56,552 bases of DNA from UMGS1696 sp964558485. GTDB taxonomy: Bacteria; Bacillota; Clostridia; Oscillospirales; CAG-272. The position numbers and the translations under genes are program-made. This document shows positions 33,557 to 43,300 of the stretch, piece after piece (positions within the stretch are counted from its first letter, which is position 1; each line of letters opens with the position of its first letter). Below the pieces are notes generated by a model that was not told the DNA's origin, did no database searches, and saw nothing but the letters and a program-made list of their open reading frames with translations. The stretch spans positions 1-56,552 of the forward strand of contig CAZLED010000005.1 of the NCBI GenBank assembly GCA_964558485.1, written 5' to 3'.

Positions 33557-34943
33557 GCTCTCGTCCCATGAGCACGCCCATGATGGAAGCCATCATCAGT
33601 CCACGGGTCCAGCCGCTGGAATCGCCCAGGCAATGGAGACCGGCTACGCTGGTGTGGAAGTGCTCGTCCATTTTGATCCGGTTGCTGTAAAATTTCAGCT
33701 CCGGCGAATATAGCAGCGTTTCGATGGAAGCAAAGCCGGGCACCACGTGATCCACAGCCTGGATGAATGCAATGATGTTGGTCATGGCACGGTAAGGCAT
33801 GGCAGAGGTGATGTCGCCGGCCACCGCATCGGGCAGTGTGGGACGCAGATTCGACTGGGAAAGCTCCTTGGGCCAGGTGCGTTTGCCGTCCAGAATATCG
33901 CCATATCGCTGTACCATAATGTGTCCGGCACCCAGCATATTGGTCAATTCGCCGACTTTTTGGGCATATTCGATGGGCTGGTTGAAGGGCACGCTGAAGT
34001 TGTGGGAGCAAAGGATCGCCAGATTCGTATTGTCGGATTTGATGTCCTTGTACGAATGTCCGTTGACCACAGCCAGATCGTTGTCGTAATTTTCTTGGCT
34101 CACAAAACCACCGGGGTTCTGACAGAAGGTACGCACTTTGTTCTTGAAAGGCTTCGGATATCCAATAAGCTTGGATTCGTACAGAACCCGATTGACCTGC
34201 TCCATGACCTCGTTGCGCACCTCCACACGCACGCCAATGTCCACGGTGCCGGGCTGGTGTGCAATGTTGTGTTCGGCGCAGATCCGCTCCAACCAATCTG
34301 CACCACGGCGACCGGTGGCGATCACTGTATGGTCTGCATAAATTTCTTCCGTTTGATTGCCGGTGGAATTGGTGATGATCACGCCACGACAGACCGCATC
34401 GTCCAGGATCAAATTGGTGCATTCCCAGCCGAACCGCATTTCCACGCCGTTTGCCAGCAAATATTCTTCGATGGCATGATAAATGTTCTGCGCCTTTTCG
34501 GTGCCCATATGCCGAATGGGACAGTCCACCAGACGCAGACCGGCCTGGATCGCCCGCTTCCGGATGTCCTTGACCTCATCGGTGTTGGCAAGCCCTTCCA
34601 CATGGGTGTCCGCACCAAATTCGAGATAGATCTTATCGGTATAATCGATGGTGTCCTGCGCCAATTGTTCACCGATCAAAGACGGCAGATCTCCGCCGAC
34701 CTCGCAGCTCAGGGACAATTTGCCGTCCGAAAAGGCACCGGCGCCGGAAAATCCGGTGGTGATGTGACAGTACGGCTTGCAGTTCATGCAGTGGCCGGTC
34801 TGCGCCTTGGGACAGTGGCGTTTTTCCACAGGCTGCCCTTTTTCCACAAGAAGGATTTTTTGCTTGGTTCCCCGGCGGATCATTTCCAAAGCGGTAAAAA
34901 TACCGGAAGGACCAGCGCCGATGATCACGATATTGGTTTGCAT
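33543..34943 (-). CDS. FAD-dependent dehydrogenase (COG2509 type)
   Basis: About 466 residues from the ATG at 34943, preceded by AGGAG. The longer frame to 35081 runs into the promoter. Rossmann FAD motif GAGPSGIFTALEM is at about 7-19. A Cys-rich stretch (HCPKAQTGHCMNCKPYC) about 50-65 and the GAGAFSDGKLS segment are typical of this uncharacterised flavoprotein family. The second nucleotide-associated block is TVIATGRRG, and the C-terminal HCLGDSSGWTRGLM contacts the flavin. It lies just downstream of the BREX-type operon but has its own promoter. It is a housekeeping-type redox protein of unknown substrate. Confidence 0.85.
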   Translation of the reverse strand: MQTNIVIIGAGPSGIFTALEMIRRGTKQKILLVEKGQPVEKRHCPKAQTGHCMNCKPYCHITTGFSGAGAFSDGKLSLSCEVGGDLPSLIGEQLAQDTIDYTDKIYLEFGADTHVEGLANTDEVKDIRKRAIQAGLRLVDCPIRHMGTEKAQNIYHAIEEYLLANGVEMRFGWECTNLILDDAVCRGVIITNSTGNQTEEIYADHTVIATGRRGADWLERICAEHNIAHQPGTVDIGVRVEVRNEVMEQVNRVLYESKLIGYPKPFKNKVRTFCQNPGGFVSQENYDNDLAVVNGHSYKDIKSDNTNLAILCSHNFSVPFNQPIEYAQKVGELTNMLGAGHIMVQRYGDILDGKRTWPKELSQSNLRPTLPDAVAGDITSAMPYRAMTNIIAFIQAVDHVVPGFASIETLLYSPELKFYSNRIKMDEHFHTSVAGLHCLGDSSGWTRGLMMASIMGVLMGRELVEK

Positions 34944-35062
34944 ATTCTCAATACTCCTATGATCCATATGTAAAATGCATATATTCCAACAACACAACGG
35001 CGGTGAAAATGTGGATCCATACAGGAACGCACATAGACACACCGCCATTGGTTCGCATCTAT

Positions 35063-35091
35063 AGTATAACAGAAAAGGCACGATAAGTCAA
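35063..35091 (-). promoter_or_regulatory. Promoter of the FAD dehydrogenase/DUF3592 unit
   Basis: Minus strand: TTGACT (35091-35086), 17 bases, TATACT (35068-35063). It separates these genes from the defence operon upstream. Confidence 0.8.
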
Positions 35092-35176
35092 GTGCCGTTG
35101 TGGATCGTTAGGGGCTGCAGCAACCCATTTGGCAAAGTGAAAAAAGCACAATGCGCTGCGGTGAATAGTTCGGAGA

Positions 35177-36307
35177 CTACCTGGTGCAGAGGATCCTTGC
35201 CAAAGCGGCGGCGATCTTCTCAACATCCTCCTTGGTATTGTCTTTGCCCAGCGAAATGCGGATGGTCCCCTTGGCGTCGGTTTCCGGCAGACCGATGGCT
35301 TGCAGCACGTGGGAGATCTGTTGGTTCACGCTGTCGCAGGCCGAGCCGGTGGAGATGCTGATCCCCACAAGATCCAGGCGGTGCAGGATGGCTTCTCCGT
35401 TTTTGCCGGGAAAGGATAGACTCAAAAGCCCCGGCAGCCGGTTTTCGCCACCATTCCGGTGATACACAACGCCGGCATTTTGCAGCCTTCTCTCCAATAG
35501 AATTTCCAAATTATGGATATGCTGTCGGTTTTTCTGCAGGGCATTGCAGTTGTTTTGGAGCGCCACAGCCATGCCCACGATGGCAGCCACATTTTCGGTA
35601 CCGGCACGATGCCCTCGTTCTTGAGCACCTCCGTCCAGGTACGGCGACAGCGCAATGCCCTCTCGGATGTAGAGGAACCCAATGCCCTTGGGACCGTTGA
35701 ACTTGTGGGCAGAAGCGGAAAGAAAATCGACGCCCAGCGTATGCACGTCGATGGGGATATGCCCCACGGCTTGCACGGCGTCTGTGTGGAATCGGGCACC
35801 CTGGTCGTGGGACACCCGGCACAGGTCCCGGATCGGCTGGATGGTCCCGATCTCGTTGTTGGCAAGCATCACGGATACCAGCCTTGTGTCACGTGGAATG
35901 CAGGACTGCAGGTTTTCCGGCGTGATGTACCCATCCTCGTTGGGAGTCAGGTAGGTCACAGGATAGCCAAGCCGTTCGATGGCTGCGGCGCTGTGCAGGA
36001 TGGCATGATGCTCAAAAGCCGTGGTGATCGTAGGGCGTCTTGCCGGATCGGCCAAAGCAGAAGCTTTGATGACCCAGTTGTCGCTTTCGGTGCCGCCGGA
36101 GGTGAAATAGATCTCCTCCGGATATGCACCGATGCAGTGGGCGATGGTCGCTCTTGCCTCAGCCAGTGCTTGTTTGGGTCTGCGGGCAAAGGCATAGGGC
36201 TGGGATGCGTTGCCGTATGCTTCAAGGAGCCAGGGTTCCATAGCCCCATAGGCTGCCGGATCCAACGTAGTCGTTGCCGCATGGTCGGCGTAGATGTGTG
36301 TGCCCAT
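35177..36307 (-). CDS. Cysteine desulfurase (NifS/IscS/DndA-like), last gene of the BREX-type operon
   Basis: A 376-residue PLP enzyme that takes sulfur from cysteine as a persulfide. The ATG at 36307 follows AAGGAG; the open frame further upstream overlaps brxL. Visible are the YADHAATTTLDPAA start, the substrate His region (FEHHAILHS), the PLP lysine Lys202 in SAHKFNGPKG, GGAQERGHRAGTEN, and the active-site Cys324 in STGSACDS. It starts 19 bases after brxL and ends the operon. No IscU, tRNA-thiolation or biotin genes are near. In DNA phosphorothioation (dnd/ssp) clusters an equivalent enzyme (DndA/SspA) feeds sulfur to a PP-loop Fe-S protein. Here BrxP is the evident acceptor. Confidence 0.9.
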   Translation of the reverse strand: MGTHIYADHAATTTLDPAAYGAMEPWLLEAYGNASQPYAFARRPKQALAEARATIAHCIGAYPEEIYFTSGGTESDNWVIKASALADPARRPTITTAFEHHAILHSAAAIERLGYPVTYLTPNEDGYITPENLQSCIPRDTRLVSVMLANNEIGTIQPIRDLCRVSHDQGARFHTDAVQAVGHIPIDVHTLGVDFLSASAHKFNGPKGIGFLYIREGIALSPYLDGGAQERGHRAGTENVAAIVGMAVALQNNCNALQKNRQHIHNLEILLERRLQNAGVVYHRNGGENRLPGLLSLSFPGKNGEAILHRLDLVGISISTGSACDSVNQQISHVLQAIGLPETDAKGTIRISLGKDNTKEDVEKIAAALARILCTR

Positions 36308-36326
36308 TGCACAATCTCCTTGTGGA

Positions 36327-37802
36327 TCAATATTTGTACCGAATATCCGGGATGGTGTTCTTGCCCGGTTTGTCAAATTCATGGGGGTCGATGATGCAGA
36401 GCTGCTTTTTGATCACGGCACGCATCTCTTTGGCAGGGGTCAGGCAATAGTCGATGAACTCCTGGGGATCGATATCGTCCTTGGTGCGGGCATGGGGATA
36501 CAGCAGCTTCACAAGAGCCGTACACAGCCGTTTGATGGCAGTCAGGTCTCGCTGGTCTGCATTTTTGGGAACGTCCAGACACTCATCTACCAGGGAATCC
36601 TGCAGCAGATCCTCTCGCAAGGCGTGCAGAACTTCGGCGAAATATTCGGTGTTGATGGCCCAACCGTTTGCGATCATGGACGTATTCATCCGTGGAATCT
36701 CCCAACCGGGGATAAAGCCATGGAAGCGGTCCAGGGTGGCAGATTCGCCGAAGACACTGCTGATGTGCTCCACCATATTTTTGTTGGTATCAAACCGTTC
36801 GGCGTTGATATTGCCCAGTACGATGACACCTGCATGGGCTGGCGTCTGCGCATCATAGCCCTTGATCGTGCCGTATTCCATATAATCCTTCAGAGCCTGC
36901 TGGATCTGCCCGGGCTCCGAGAAGGTGATGGACTGGACTTCATCGAAGCCCACATAGTCAAAACGGGTCAACAGGCCGCCGGTCTTCTTGGCGTTGTCGT
37001 ACACCAAGGCAGCACGGGAAACGGTACCGCCACTGATGAGCCAGCCTCGTTTGCTGAGCTTTTCAAAGACATAGCTCTTGCCGGTGCCCTTGGGTGCCAG
37101 CTCGATCATGTTGACACGCTTCTCCACGAAGGGCAGGAGACGCCGGAGAAATATGAGCTTCTTTGGTTCGCTGATCTCTCCGTTTTCGTCCAGGTAACCG
37201 TCCGGGTTGTAGTCAATGGCCGTCAGGATGACATCGATCCATTCGTGCACGTCAAAGGCAGCGCGGTATTCCTTGAAGTCGTCCAGGTCGATGGAGTAGG
37301 GACAGAAGGGCTTGTAGTCCACCATGGAGATAAATCCTTTGGGCTTTTTGGACGAGCCGTCCAGCTGCCAGGCTAAAGAGAGGATCCCCCAGTTTTCGCT
37401 CTCTCGCAGCAGCGTATCCTGCCACTTTTCCACAACATCGTAGTTGACAGTGCCGCCGGCGCCTCCACGGGTACCGCCAAAATCCGGCAGCTCAAACTGG
37501 GTCTTGCCGGTTTTGATGTCTACGGTCACCCGCACACGAGCCAAGAACTGCACCGTTTCGCCGTTGGTCATGCGAAATTTGAACTGTTCATAATCCTCAC
37601 GGGAAGGGATATAGCGATTGATATATCTTCGAACGGAGTCATAGTCGATCGTGCCCTCTTCGTCGGAGAATTTCATCACGAGCCAGTCTCGCATATAGGA
37701 TGGGATACTGAGCTTGGAAAAATATTCGCTTCTTTTTGGATCCTTCAAAACGACCATATCCGCAAAGACATCCCGTATTTTATCTTCTAACATTGCATCC
37801 AT
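36327..37802 (-). CDS. brxL: BREX Lon-like AAA+ protein BrxL
   Basis: About 491 residues from the ATG at 37802 (AAGGAG seven bases upstream). The N-terminal domain has YFSKLSIPSYMRDWLVMKF and R.YI..YIP. The AAA+ part holds Walker A LAPKGTGKSYVFEKLS, the FDYVGFDEVQSI Walker B-like segment and arginine-rich sensor regions (GESATLDRFHGFIPGWEIPRM). The C-terminal Lon-type protease-like domain seems reduced, as the usual 670-residue BrxL is longer; this fits the shorter type 4 version. In other BREX systems BrxL is a DNA-binding AAA+ ring needed for defence but not for self-modification. It lies 11 bases after the small zinc protein and 19 before the cysteine desulfurase. Confidence 0.9.
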   Translation of the reverse strand: MDAMLEDKIRDVFADMVVLKDPKRSEYFSKLSIPSYMRDWLVMKFSDEEGTIDYDSVRRYINRYIPSREDYEQFKFRMTNGETVQFLARVRVTVDIKTGKTQFELPDFGGTRGGAGGTVNYDVVEKWQDTLLRESENWGILSLAWQLDGSSKKPKGFISMVDYKPFCPYSIDLDDFKEYRAAFDVHEWIDVILTAIDYNPDGYLDENGEISEPKKLIFLRRLLPFVEKRVNMIELAPKGTGKSYVFEKLSKRGWLISGGTVSRAALVYDNAKKTGGLLTRFDYVGFDEVQSITFSEPGQIQQALKDYMEYGTIKGYDAQTPAHAGVIVLGNINAERFDTNKNMVEHISSVFGESATLDRFHGFIPGWEIPRMNTSMIANGWAINTEYFAEVLHALREDLLQDSLVDECLDVPKNADQRDLTAIKRLCTALVKLLYPHARTKDDIDPQEFIDYCLTPAKEMRAVIKKQLCIIDPHEFDKPGKNTIPDIRYKY

Positions 37803-37813
37803 TTCATCACTCC

Positions 37814-38014
37814 TTACAGGAACAAAGTGCAGCCCTGCTCTTTGAATTCGCTGATCTTGACCTGCAGATCCGCTGTGGTGCAGCCGATGTAGTCCGCCAA
37901 GCAATCCAGACAGTAAAACAGATCGGTGTCCACATCCGTCAGCTTTTGGGTCAGCGCCACCTCTTCTTTGGTCAGCGGACGACTACATTCACAACAGGTT
38001 TTCTTTTTCGCCAT
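37814..38014 (-). CDS. 66-aa zinc-finger-like protein between pglZ and brxL
   Basis: A small protein whose ATG overlaps the pglZ stop (TAATG), with GGAGGAGA upstream, so translation is coupled. It starts MAKKKTCCECSRPLTKEEVA and has a second pair in DLFYCLDCLADYIGC: two CxxC knuckles about 24 residues apart, able to hold one zinc. The last 20 residues form a helix (TTADLQVKISEFKEQG). It has no resemblance to core BREX proteins known to me. Its tight coupling suggests a small structural or regulatory partner of PglZ or BrxL. It has no other annotation-grade evidence. Confidence 0.8.
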   Translation of the reverse strand: MAKKKTCCECSRPLTKEEVALTQKLTDVDTDLFYCLDCLADYIGCTTADLQVKISEFKEQGCTLFL

Positions 38015-40347
38015 TACAGATCTCCTCCACCTTGCAGCGCCGACAGCACAGTCAGTGGCGTGATCGACAGGATTTGTCCATCGGCAACGATCACCGGCGT
38101 ATAGGTGCCGGGCGTGATCCCGGTGAACGTGACCGACCACACCTTGCCGTTCTCCGAAGCACAGGCACCGTCTATGGTCCCCACCTTGACCTGCAGGGTT
38201 TTCACCTCTCGATCGAAGGTGAGCTTTGCCGTGGCCTTTTGCTTTTTTAGCTTCACTTCGGATCTTTGGTCTGCCCACTGTACGGACAGCGGAAGCGGTG
38301 TATTGCTGTCGACCACCACCACGGGAACGATCATTTCTTCCGGTGTGGCACCGCCATGAATCTCCCCATAGGTCTCTGCACCGGCTGCAAAACCACCGAT
38401 GGTAAAATGGTCGTAGGTGCGGAAGACCAGATAGGTATGCCCGGCGGCGTCCGTGGCTTCCTGCAGGCCTTCGTACAGGACAGACGGCACCGTTTCTACG
38501 CTGCAATATCGGCCATGGCTATAGACCACAGCGTCCTTTGGGGCCGGCAGACCCTCTCGGGTGTGGAAGGATCGGGCAGCCAAACGACTGGTACCATGGT
38601 CACCGGTGATGAGGACACGGTGATAGCGTTGCAGCAAACTGTGTACGGTATCCGATACTTTTGTGAAAAATTGCAGCTGCTCCTCGACGCAGGTGTAATG
38701 ATCCGGGTCATCCACCACGCCACGATGGGCCAGCGTATCCAGTTTGTCTAACTTTTCGGAAGGGACAGACATCTGCTTCCACTGCTCATTGTATTTGGTC
38801 TCCGTCGGCAGAGACGCCTGGGTAAGCGCCACACACTGCACATGACAATCGGCACAGGCGTTCAATACGTGCAGCAGCAAGGACAGATATTCATAGCCCA
38901 TGGCATCGATCCACAGAACGGCGGTGCTGTCTTCGAGGTTCTGGTGCAGTACGGCATAGCGATAGGGCAGTGTGTCCGGTCGGATCCCACGAAAGAAGGC
39001 TTCGTCATTGTCGGGCAGTGTGTTTGCCAATTTATGGATCTTATAGTCCGCCATGTACGCATCCAACACCGGATCCAGCAAGTCGGGCAAAGGCGAGAGA
39101 TAGGCCTGCAGCTGGGGATACACGGCTTGCAGCTCCGGGGATAAACGTACCTGGGTGGGATCCTGTCGCAGCCACTGACCCACCATGCGGAGGATGTATT
39201 GGCGTTCCTCCGGGGTGTTGCCGGTCAAAAATGCCAGTCGTTCCGAAAACAGCGGCAGCGTGTCTAACTTGGCATAAAATTCTTCGTTCTTTGGAATGTT
39301 CATGACTGCCATCAGGTCCTGCCATTGGGGGACCCATTCCGGATGATAGGGCAGCACATCCAAAATATCCAGCAGGATATGCGCATCCATTTCTGCCAAA
39401 CCATAGTTTCCCATGCATCGGCCAAGATAGCTGGCATCCGGATACAGGCGATACCACAGCTTGAGCAGCTGCTTTTGGCTTTGGGGCATGGTGCTCCACT
39501 GGGACATGATGGCATTGCCGTCGAAGGATAGCAGGTTCCAGCTATGCAGGATCGCATCATGGACGGACAAATGCTGTAAAGCGGCGGAAAAGAGCGCATC
39601 CACCACACCCTCCGTACCATCCTCTTTCTGCAGCCGGTGACCATCCTGTAGGTTTTCCCGGACAAAGGCGAAGGTATCGTCGATCCGTTGGATGGTGATG
39701 TCGCCGGTGATGGGCGTGACGGAACGGGTCTGCTTGGTGAGCAGGCAATAATCCTGCAGGGGTGTTGTGTCCTCCAGTAGCCGCTCATACCATTCCCGCA
39801 GACCAATGATGAGGGAAAACTTGCCGCTGAGCTGATGGATATAGGCTTCAAATGTGGCGGAGAACACCCGTATATGCAGCTTCTCCGGTTGGAGTAGTGT
39901 ATTGTCTATGGAGCAAACAAAGTCGTTCTGCCGCTCGTCCGACTGCAATCCCAGCGCAGTATCGTACCACAGTGCATCGCAGTTCCACAGCGGCAGGATG
40001 ACCCGGCTGGTGTTTGTGGCATCAACGATACGGTGCCAAAGTGCGGCAAACCGGCCGGAATGCTGCTCGCTTTTGTAAAACAGCCGCAGATATTCGCCCA
40101 CACCGGGCAAGAGCACCCATTCACCGGGCCGGACATGGTCCAATACTTTGTCGTATGCAGGCATCAGATCTGCACCGGCGAACAGTTCCTCGGAGGATAT
40201 CGTTCGGTCACACAGCGCTTGCAGTGCAGAGAGGGCAGACCGATAGTCCTCCCGGCTGTGGCAGAGCAGGACTCTGCAAGGAAATCGGCATGGGGTCTGC
40301 TGCACTTTTTCTGCCCGGAGACTATCGAGACATTCTAACAGTTCCAA
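38014..40347 (-). CDS. pglZ: BREX phosphatase-like protein PglZ (type 4 form)
   Basis: A 777-residue protein of the alkaline-phosphatase superfamily. The metal-binding blocks are in the C-terminal half: AVLWIDAMGYEYLSLLL (about 478-494), RVLITGDHGTSRLAAR and GEIHGGATPEEMIVPVV. The N-terminal 450 residues are helical and specific to the BREX group. PglZ is the hallmark gene of all BREX systems; in those tested it is necessary for both modification and defence. It sits between brxC (12 bases) and the small zinc protein (overlap). A Ser/Thr nucleophile typical of phosphatases is not obvious next to the DAMG motif, as is common for PglZ. Confidence 0.9.
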   Translation of the reverse strand: MELLECLDSLRAEKVQQTPCRFPCRVLLCHSREDYRSALSALQALCDRTISSEELFAGADLMPAYDKVLDHVRPGEWVLLPGVGEYLRLFYKSEQHSGRFAALWHRIVDATNTSRVILPLWNCDALWYDTALGLQSDERQNDFVCSIDNTLLQPEKLHIRVFSATFEAYIHQLSGKFSLIIGLREWYERLLEDTTPLQDYCLLTKQTRSVTPITGDITIQRIDDTFAFVRENLQDGHRLQKEDGTEGVVDALFSAALQHLSVHDAILHSWNLLSFDGNAIMSQWSTMPQSQKQLLKLWYRLYPDASYLGRCMGNYGLAEMDAHILLDILDVLPYHPEWVPQWQDLMAVMNIPKNEEFYAKLDTLPLFSERLAFLTGNTPEERQYILRMVGQWLRQDPTQVRLSPELQAVYPQLQAYLSPLPDLLDPVLDAYMADYKIHKLANTLPDNDEAFFRGIRPDTLPYRYAVLHQNLEDSTAVLWIDAMGYEYLSLLLHVLNACADCHVQCVALTQASLPTETKYNEQWKQMSVPSEKLDKLDTLAHRGVVDDPDHYTCVEEQLQFFTKVSDTVHSLLQRYHRVLITGDHGTSRLAARSFHTREGLPAPKDAVVYSHGRYCSVETVPSVLYEGLQEATDAAGHTYLVFRTYDHFTIGGFAAGAETYGEIHGGATPEEMIVPVVVVDSNTPLPLSVQWADQRSEVKLKKQKATAKLTFDREVKTLQVKVGTIDGACASENGKVWSVTFTGITPGTYTPVIVADGQILSITPLTVLSALQGGGDL

Positions 40348-40359
40348 TGCGCAGCCTCC

Positions 40360-43300
40360 TTATTCCATAAAGGCGTCACAGAATTCCGGATGGGCGCTGA
40401 GGAAGGCTGCTACTTTGTCCTTCAGCACAGTCTCTCCCATAGAGCGCACACGATTTTGCGTATGCTGCAGCTTTTCCTTCTTGGCCTTTTCTGCCTGGTA
40501 TTTTTTCAGTGTGTGCTGCACCGTGATCAGATCGGCCGCCGTCCAGGTGCTGACGTTGTTGCCCAGCTTCAGCTTCAGTTCTGCCAGGATCTCCGTTTTC
40601 TTTTCGTTGAAGATCTCCGTGTACTCGTCGCCGATGGCTTTCATAAAGGCTTGTTCTGCCTTGGTCGGGTCTGTGAGCAGCGAGGCGTCCATGGTGTCCA
40701 GAACCTGGATCGCACTGCGCACGTCTTGGTCCAGCGTCCGTTCCCGATTCTGTACGCTGATCAGTGTCTGGATGGCTTTGGCTGTGTCCTTCGGTACGAC
40801 CCAAAGAATCGGGATACCACGGGCATTGCTCCATTCCTTGACGGTTTCGGTACCGGTGCGTGTCTTCCAGCACTCCAACAGCATACTGCGATTTCGAGAT
40901 TGGTTGATCTGTGCCGTCTGGGTGTTCAGATCCTTTTCAAACTGACCGATAGAAGCATCGCAGGAAGCATCCTGCAGGCCGTTGTAGATGGTGTCCACCT
41001 CTTGGGGCGTGCAGTCTAACTGCATCTGTTCCAGCATGGTCAGCAGCACAGGCTTGCCATTCTGCACACAATCCCAGGCACTTGGTCCATAGGTGTGCAG
41101 TACCTGGATCTCGGCTTCTCGTTCGGCGATTGTCTTATGTGCGATCCCATGTTGAGAGACACCACGTAGGATGGTCAGCGCCGCATACCAGGACATATGT
41201 AGCGGTTCGATGGCCAAAATGGCGATGCACATATGGTTGAAGGCGTTTTTCAGATCCCGGATCGCATCCTCGTGGCTGTGGTAGACGCTTCGCATGGTGA
41301 CGTTCAATGCATCCAGGTATCGGTATTCCGACACGACGCCGGCAAGCTTATCCTGGACCTGCGCTTCCGTCCAGGTATAAATGGCATTTTGCATGACGCC
41401 AAAGACCTTGTCCCGAAGGTTCTCGCTCTGTACAGACAGCTTTTCCGTGATCTCCTGCAGTTCCGGGGAAGCGGTATACAAGAAGCCGGTGAAAGCTTTT
41501 GCATAACGGACTTATCCTGGAAGGCCTTGGTCATGCGTTCCCGCAGCTTGCCGTGTCCGCTGAACAGCTGCAGCACATTGGTCATGGCTTCTTCGATGCT
41601 GCCTTCCTGGGAGATGAACACCTGCATATTGTCTATGATCTTTCCGGCGACTTCCTGCGCTTCTGCATTGCCAAAATTGTCTGCAGGCAGATATTTCAGG
41701 CACCAGAACGGCGCACCGGCTGCGGTGATGCTTTCTCGTACAGAGCGCATCCCTTCGGTTTCCGTGGAGATCTGTCCATCGGTCAGGTTGAAGATCTTTT
41801 TGATATACTCCCGGAATTTCTGCCACGTGATGGAGCCGGCAGACAGATGATCGGTACTCATGGTGCCCTTGCAGGTGTTGAGCACCATGGTTTTCAGATT
41901 GCCCTCATCCAGGCGATGGCTGGCCTGGTTGCTGTCTGTCCAGTTGTAGGCGCTGTCCTTGTAGAAGCCGAACGCAAATCCCAGCAGCACACCGCAGGCG
42001 ATGGTGTTGTAATAGCCAAAGGGTGGCTTTTGCAGCTCTTCCCAAATATCGCCTAAGACGACCTTGTTGCCGGACTCCATTCTATCACGCAGAAATTTTG
42101 CCAATGCACCAATGGAAGCTGCGGCTTTGCTGCCGGAGATCTGTTCGAGCTCTTGGATGTTTACGGCATCCAGGACCCCCAGCTGCCGGAGACCGGAGAG
42201 CACACTGCCCAGCTGTGCGTTCTTGGTTGCCCGTTGGATACCTGCCATGGGAGCACTGTCGTTGCAGGGCTTGTAGGCCGTATTGGTGGTGACGATGCTT
42301 TCCGGTGCGTAGGGGAAGATCTCTTCCAGCACGGCGGTCTGGATGGTCTTGCGCAGCTGAGCGGTACCGTAGAGATTGTTCCACTGCTTGTCGCCGCACC
42401 AGGCCAGCATTTTTCCGCCACTGGTCGCCGCAGATCTCCAGCGAGAAACGATCGTGTTGGCTTCGATATCGTATCGGCTCGCATCGGCGGTGTGTCTGCT
42501 GTCATTTGCCATGTCCTGCTTGGTGATCGCAGTCAGCCACTGCTTGCGCATATCCTCCGTAAAGGGTGTGCGCACCAAAGCCAAGATCAACCGGTCGTTG
42601 TCGGCGTTTTGGGCACGGGTCTCCAATTCGTGCTGGACGGAGAGAGCCTTGGCGTCGCTGTCCACGATAACATAGACCAGCCCCAGCTTGTGGGGATATT
42701 TTTCCAGCTCATCGGTGACCTCTTGGATGCGCTTGTTTAAGGAGATATCATCTGCATGGCAAACGGCGATCTTCATGCGGCGGAAGGTGGCATCGTTCTC
42801 GTCCCAGGCCATTTTCTCAAAATCGGTAGCGATCTTGCTTTCCTTGGCAAACATCTGGTACCAGGTATATTTTTTCTCGTTCTTTTCGTAGTGCTGCGCA
42901 AAGTCATCGCCGCTTTGCATACGGAAGGGCATCTGCAGCCGTTTGATCCCATTGGCTTGTTCGTCACAGAGCAGGATCCGGCTGTCCTCAAAGGTGGCAA
43001 GATAGTCCTGGATCTGGGCTTTGCTCAGCACACCGCAGAGGCAGTTTTCCAGACAATCGACTGTGGCGGCAATGTCGCTTGTGGATCTTAAGTTCACGAA
43101 AAGACCCTTGGTGGTGGACATGACGGCCATCAGCAGCATAGCGATCTTGAAGACCCGATGGGCGTTGGCGTCATTTTCCACCAAATGTCGGCTTTCTTCA
43201 TAGTGCCGGATATATTCGGGTACCTTGGTATCCTTGTCGTGGAAATCGCTTTCCCGGGTGAAGAAATAGTCCCACAGCCATTCAGCGGTGAGCCAGCAGG

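Noticed and set aside
36294..37376. 360-codon plus-strand frame opposite brxL
   Set aside because: Antisense of a recognised gene with no motif or ribosome site.
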